DNA from: DATBDM01 sp034664425
GTDB taxonomy: Bacteria; Actinomycetota; Thermoleophilia; Solirubrobacterales; Solirubrobacteraceae
DNA: 15,654 bases
Assembly: GCA_034664425.1 (NCBI GenBank)
Contig: JAXDHR010000167.1
Coordinates: 1 to 15,654, forward strand
Direction: 5' to 3'
The notes below the pieces were generated by a model. It was not told the DNA's origin, ran no database searches, and saw nothing but the letters and a program-made list of their open reading frames with translations. Made by a program: the position numbers and the translations under genes. Of the stretch, positions 13,224 through 15,654 are shown in pieces; position 1 is the stretch's first letter; each line of letters begins with the position of its first letter.

Positions 13224-13409
13224 ATGTACGACTCGGGACGGCGAGCACGCGAACGCATCATCGCGGTCGAGATGATGAAGCTCGAGCGGCGGCAGGCCGG
13301 CGCGCGGACCGAGCGGCGAGCGCGATCCGGCCCGCATGGCGGTTCGGTTGGGGAGACGCCGCCGGGTGGCGCGGGGCACTCCGCGGACGGCTCGCCGCCG
13401 GCGAGGTGA
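13224..13409 (+). CDS. Small basic ORF leading into the HtrA gene
   Basis: ATG 13224 to TGA 13409 encodes 61 aa. The first 36 residues (MYDSGRRARERIIAVEMMKL and on) form a charged, Arg/Glu-rich helix-prone segment. The rest is Gly/Pro/Ser-rich and looks less like a protein. In the +2 frame, the end of this region reads FGWGDAAGWRGALRGRLAAG and stops at TGA 13418-13420, overlapping the protease ATG 13420 in a TGATG. That raises the possibility of a frameshift (natural or sequencing) within about 13320-13345. Either way the ORF ends within about 10 bp of the protease start, so translational coupling is likely. No known family; a cytoplasmic partner or leader peptide of the protease is conceivable. 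Confidence 0.55.
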   Translation: MYDSGRRARERIIAVEMMKLERRQAGARTERRARSGPHGGSVGETPPGGAGHSADGSPPAR

Positions 13410-13419
13410 TGGTCGCGTG

Positions 13420-14535
13420 ATGCTGGCCGCGGTTGGCTCGGTGGCTTCAGGGGCGGCTGCCGCCGTGGCCGTCCTGCTGGTGTCCGGAGCGATCCATGGG
13501 GGCACGACCGCAGCTGCGGTGCAGCCGCTGACCGCGGGCGCGGCGGTCGGCATCGGGTCCCTGCATCCGGCGGCACTGTATGCCGACGCCGACCCCGGCG
13601 TCGTCGACATCACGGCCCGCGGGACGAGCACGGTCCAGAGCCCGTTCGGACCAGCGCTCGAGCGGTCGACGTCGAGCGGAGCCGGCGTCGTCCTGGACCG
13701 TCAGGGCCACGTCCTGACGGCCGATCACGTCGTTCAGGGCGCCTCCTCGCTGTCCGTCTCGTTCGCGAACGGCGTCACGCGCAGAGCGCGCGTGGCTGGG
13801 CGCGACCCGTCGACGGACCTCGCGGTCCTCAAGGTGGATCCGTCCGGGCTGACGCTGCATCCGCTCCCGCTCGGCGACTCGTCGTCGCAGCCGGTCGGTG
13901 CTCCCGTGGCCGCGATCGGCGATCCCTTCGGGTATCAGCGAAGCCTCAGCGTCGGCATCGTCTCCGGCCTTCATCGGACGATCCAGGGTCTCAACGGCTC
14001 CCGGGTCGCAGACGCGATCCAGACCGACGCCGCGATCGATCCCGGCAACTCCGGCGGCCCGTTGCTGAACGCCCGCGGCCAAGTCATCGGGATCGTGGAT
14101 CAGATTGCCACCGGCAACTCCGGCGCGGACAGCAGCACCGGCGTCGGCTTCGCCGTGTCCTCCGCCGCGGCCAAGGCCGAGCTGACCGGTCTGGAGCGTG
14201 GAGCGAAGATCCGACACGCGTACCTCGGGGTCTCGAGCAGCGACGCGGCCGGCACGCCCGGTGCTGTCGTCGCCGCGGTCGCCGGCGGCAGCCCGGCCGC
14301 CGACGCCGGCGTCAAGACCGGCGACGTCGTCATCGCGGTGAATCGCGCGGCGATCAGCCGCAGCGACGAGCTGCTCGCGGCCGTCGCCGCGCGGGCCCCG
14401 GGGGACAAGCTCGAGCTGACCCTCCGCCGCGGCTCGGGAACGCAGACGAGGACCATCACGCTCGGCGCCCGGCCACGAGGCCGGGCCAGCTCGGGGTCCG
14501 GCTCGCGGGGACGAGGAGCGGAACCGTCTCGCTGA
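13420..14535 (+). CDS. HtrA/DegP-type trypsin-like serine protease with PDZ domain
   Basis: This 371-aa extracytoplasmic protease acts in envelope protein quality control. An N-terminal hydrophobic anchor or signal spans about residues 4-25. The trypsin-like domain has the full triad: H103 in TADHVV, D133 in STDLAVLKV, and S211 in GNSGGPLL, with 'AIGDPFG' (165-171) typical of HtrA. One PDZ domain occupies about 268-350 (AYLGV, then GSPAADAGVKTGDVVIAVN). A short Ser/Gly/Arg tail ends it. The ATG at 13420 (or GTG 13417) is preferred over an in-frame ATG at 13336, because the 28 residues between are Arg-rich antisense-like sequence inside the upstream ORF. It lies directly after the small ORF, likely the same transcript. 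The gene has a single protease and a single PDZ domain, as in many actinobacterial HtrA proteins. Confidence 0.92.
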   Translation: MLAAVGSVASGAAAAVAVLLVSGAIHGGTTAAAVQPLTAGAAVGIGSLHPAALYADADPGVVDITARGTSTVQSPFGPALERSTSSGAGVVLDRQGHVLTADHVVQGASSLSVSFANGVTRRARVAGRDPSTDLAVLKVDPSGLTLHPLPLGDSSSQPVGAPVAAIGDPFGYQRSLSVGIVSGLHRTIQGLNGSRVADAIQTDAAIDPGNSGGPLLNARGQVIGIVDQIATGNSGADSSTGVGFAVSSAAAKAELTGLERGAKIRHAYLGVSSSDAAGTPGAVVAAVAGGSPAADAGVKTGDVVIAVNRAAISRSDELLAAVAARAPGDKLELTLRRGSGTQTRTITLGARPRGRASSGSGSRGRGAEPSR

Positions 14536-14564
14536 ACCGGGTCGGCGCTGCGGGACGAAATCGG

Positions 14565-14593
14565 TTGACCGCGTGTCGCGGACGGGCTAGCGT
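14565..14593 (+). promoter_or_regulatory. Promoter of the LuxR-type gene (TTGACC-17-TAGCGT)
   Basis: TTGACC (14565-14570) and TAGCGT (14588-14593) are separated by exactly 17 bp, the best sigma-70-type promoter in the window. Transcription would begin about 14600, giving a leader of some 43 bases before GTG 14643. Confidence 0.65.
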
Positions 14594-14642
14594 CGATGTC
14601 CCGGCGAGAGACGGCGGAGCGTTGAGCGAGCGGTACGGCTAG

Positions 14643-15654
14643 GTGTTGCAGGGCCGGCGAAGCGAGTGCGCGGCGCTCGATCGGTTGCTGGAGGGAGTGC
14701 GTGCGGGTCACAGCGCGGCGCTGGTCGTCCGTGGCGACCCCGGGGTGGGCAAGTCGGCGCTGTTGGGGTACCTGATCGGCCGGGCATCGGGCTGCCGGGT
14801 CGCGCGCGCGGCCGGCGTGCAGTCCGAGATGGAGCTGGCGTTCGCCGGCGTGCACCAGCTGTGCGCGCCGATGCTCGGTCGCCAGGAGTCCCTGCCGGGT
14901 CCACAGCAGGATGCGCTCCGCGTGGCGTTCGGGTTGGGTGCCGGCGAGGCGCCGAATCGCTTCGTCGTGGGGCTTGCGGTTCTCGGCCTGCTGTCGGAGA
15001 TCGCGGCGGACCGGCCGCTGCTGTGCGTCGTGGATGACGCGCAGTGGCTTGATCACTCCTCGGTACAGGTGCTGGGATTCGTTGCGCGGCGGCTGGGCGC
15101 AGACTCGATCGGCTTGATCTTCGGCGCACGGGAGTCGGGCGATGCGTTGACAGGGTTGCCGGAGCTGGTGGTCGAGGGACTGGCCGACGACGACGCGCGG
15201 ACGTTGCTGGGGTCGGTGATCCGCGGGCCGCTGGACACCCGCGTGCGAGATCGGATCGTGGCCGAGACGCGCGGCAACCCGTTGGCGTTGTTGGAGCTGC
15301 CACGCGGGCTGTCCCCGTCGGAGCTGGCCGGCGGGTTCGGGTTGTCCGACGCGCCGCAGCTGTCGGGCCGGATCGAGGAGGCGTTCCGGCGCCGGCTCGC
15401 GGCACTGCCAACCGAGAGCCAGCGGCTGTTGCTGGTCGCGGCGGCCGAGCCGGTCGGCGATCCGCTGCTGGTGTGGCGGGCGGCCGAGCGGCTCGGGATC
15501 GGCGCCGAGGCCGCGACACCGGCGGCCGCGGCCGGGCTGCTCGATCTCGGCGCCCACGTGCGCTTCCGCCATCCGCTAGTCCGGTCGGCGGTGTACCGCG
15601 CCGCGTCGGTGGAGGACCGCCAGGCCGTGCACCGGGTGCTGGCGGAGGTGACCG
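14643..15654 (+). CDS. LAL-type LuxR-family regulator, ATPase part; 3' end cut by window edge
   Basis: 337 codons are open from GTG 14643 to the right edge. A TAG lies directly before the GTG, so the start is GTG 14643 or TTG 14646. The N-terminus LQGRRSECAALDRLLEGVRAG leads into Walker A GDPGVGKS (31-38) and Walker B LLCVVDDAQWLD (126-137). 'FGARESGDALTGLPELVVEGL' and 'ETRGNPLALLELPRGLS' follow, the normal order of the AAA/STAND ATPase module of large LuxR (LAL) regulators. The C-terminal LuxR helix-turn-helix would lie beyond the window, so DNA binding is inferred from the family. Codon use differs from neighbours: Leu is often TTG, giving a G-rich rather than C-rich third position. Preceded by a clear promoter. 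Confidence 0.88.
   Translation, partial: MLQGRRSECAALDRLLEGVRAGHSAALVVRGDPGVGKSALLGYLIGRASGCRVARAAGVQSEMELAFAGVHQLCAPMLGRQESLPGPQQDALRVAFGLGAGEAPNRFVVGLAVLGLLSEIAADRPLLCVVDDAQWLDHSSVQVLGFVARRLGADSIGLIFGARESGDALTGLPELVVEGLADDDARTLLGSVIRGPLDTRVRDRIVAETRGNPLALLELPRGLSPSELAGGFGLSDAPQLSGRIEEAFRRRLAALPTESQRLLLVAAAEPVGDPLLVWRAAERLGIGAEAATPAAAAGLLDLGAHVRFRHPLVRSAVYRAASVEDRQAVHRVLAEVT

Noticed and set aside
1..15654. Mobile element, CRISPR, tRNA or rRNA
   Set aside because: No transposase or integrase, no regularly spaced repeats, and no cloverleaf or rRNA-like sequence was seen on either strand.

Overview
The window is very GC-rich, with codons ending mostly in G or C. The gene content fits a high-GC actinobacterium: a DipZ-type thiol/disulfide protein, DHA2-type drug exporters, a ParB-like GHHR protein and a large ATPase-type LuxR (LAL) regulator. 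The overall look resembles Thermoleophilia (Solirubrobacterales/Conexibacter-like), but that placement is inference. No rRNA, tRNA, CRISPR array, insertion sequence or integrase was seen. This is a chromosomal housekeeping/accessory stretch rather than an obvious mobile island.

Left part (1-6193). A truncated papain/NlpC-like protein (-) and a small membrane protein (+) diverge from a 20-bp gap whose two -10 boxes overlap. Next is a minus-strand run: TetR regulator (4705-4139), DHA2-type MFS exporter (4113-2539), DipZ (2483-765) and a 49-aa acidic protein (737-588). A second MFS exporter (4754-6193) diverges from the TetR gene. The 48-bp gap between them holds a near-perfect dyad that is the obvious TetR operator, so one regulator probably controls both exporters.

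Middle part (6203-9671). A minus-strand pair encodes an SDR oxidoreductase and a receptor-like (type I periplasmic-binding fold) protein with no signal peptide. A second minus-strand pair encodes a SAM-dependent methyltransferase and a ParB-like small protein. A 233-bp gene-free stretch rich in inverted repeats follows, then an unrecognised 46-aa ORF on the plus strand.

Right part (9672-15654). A ZIP-family metal transporter is preceded by two back-to-back 14-bp TTAGG-type palindromes that look like a metalloregulator operator. After it come a secreted Asp-box (sialidase-fold) protein, a convergent patatin-like hydrolase whose stop codon overlaps that of the Asp-box gene, a small ORF with a strong ribosome binding site leading into an HtrA-type serine protease, and the start of a LAL-type regulator with a clear TTGACC-17-TAGCGT promoter.

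Two themes recur. Many genes have a TANNNT -10 box only 6-9 bp before the start codon and no Shine-Dalgarno sequence, which points to leaderless mRNAs. The best regulatory signals are the shared TetR dyad and the tandem metal-box upstream of the ZIP gene. No single large new multigene system is evident. The most novel items are the two operators, the overlapping divergent -10 boxes, the small ORFs next to the ZIP and HtrA genes, and the signal-less receptor-like protein.
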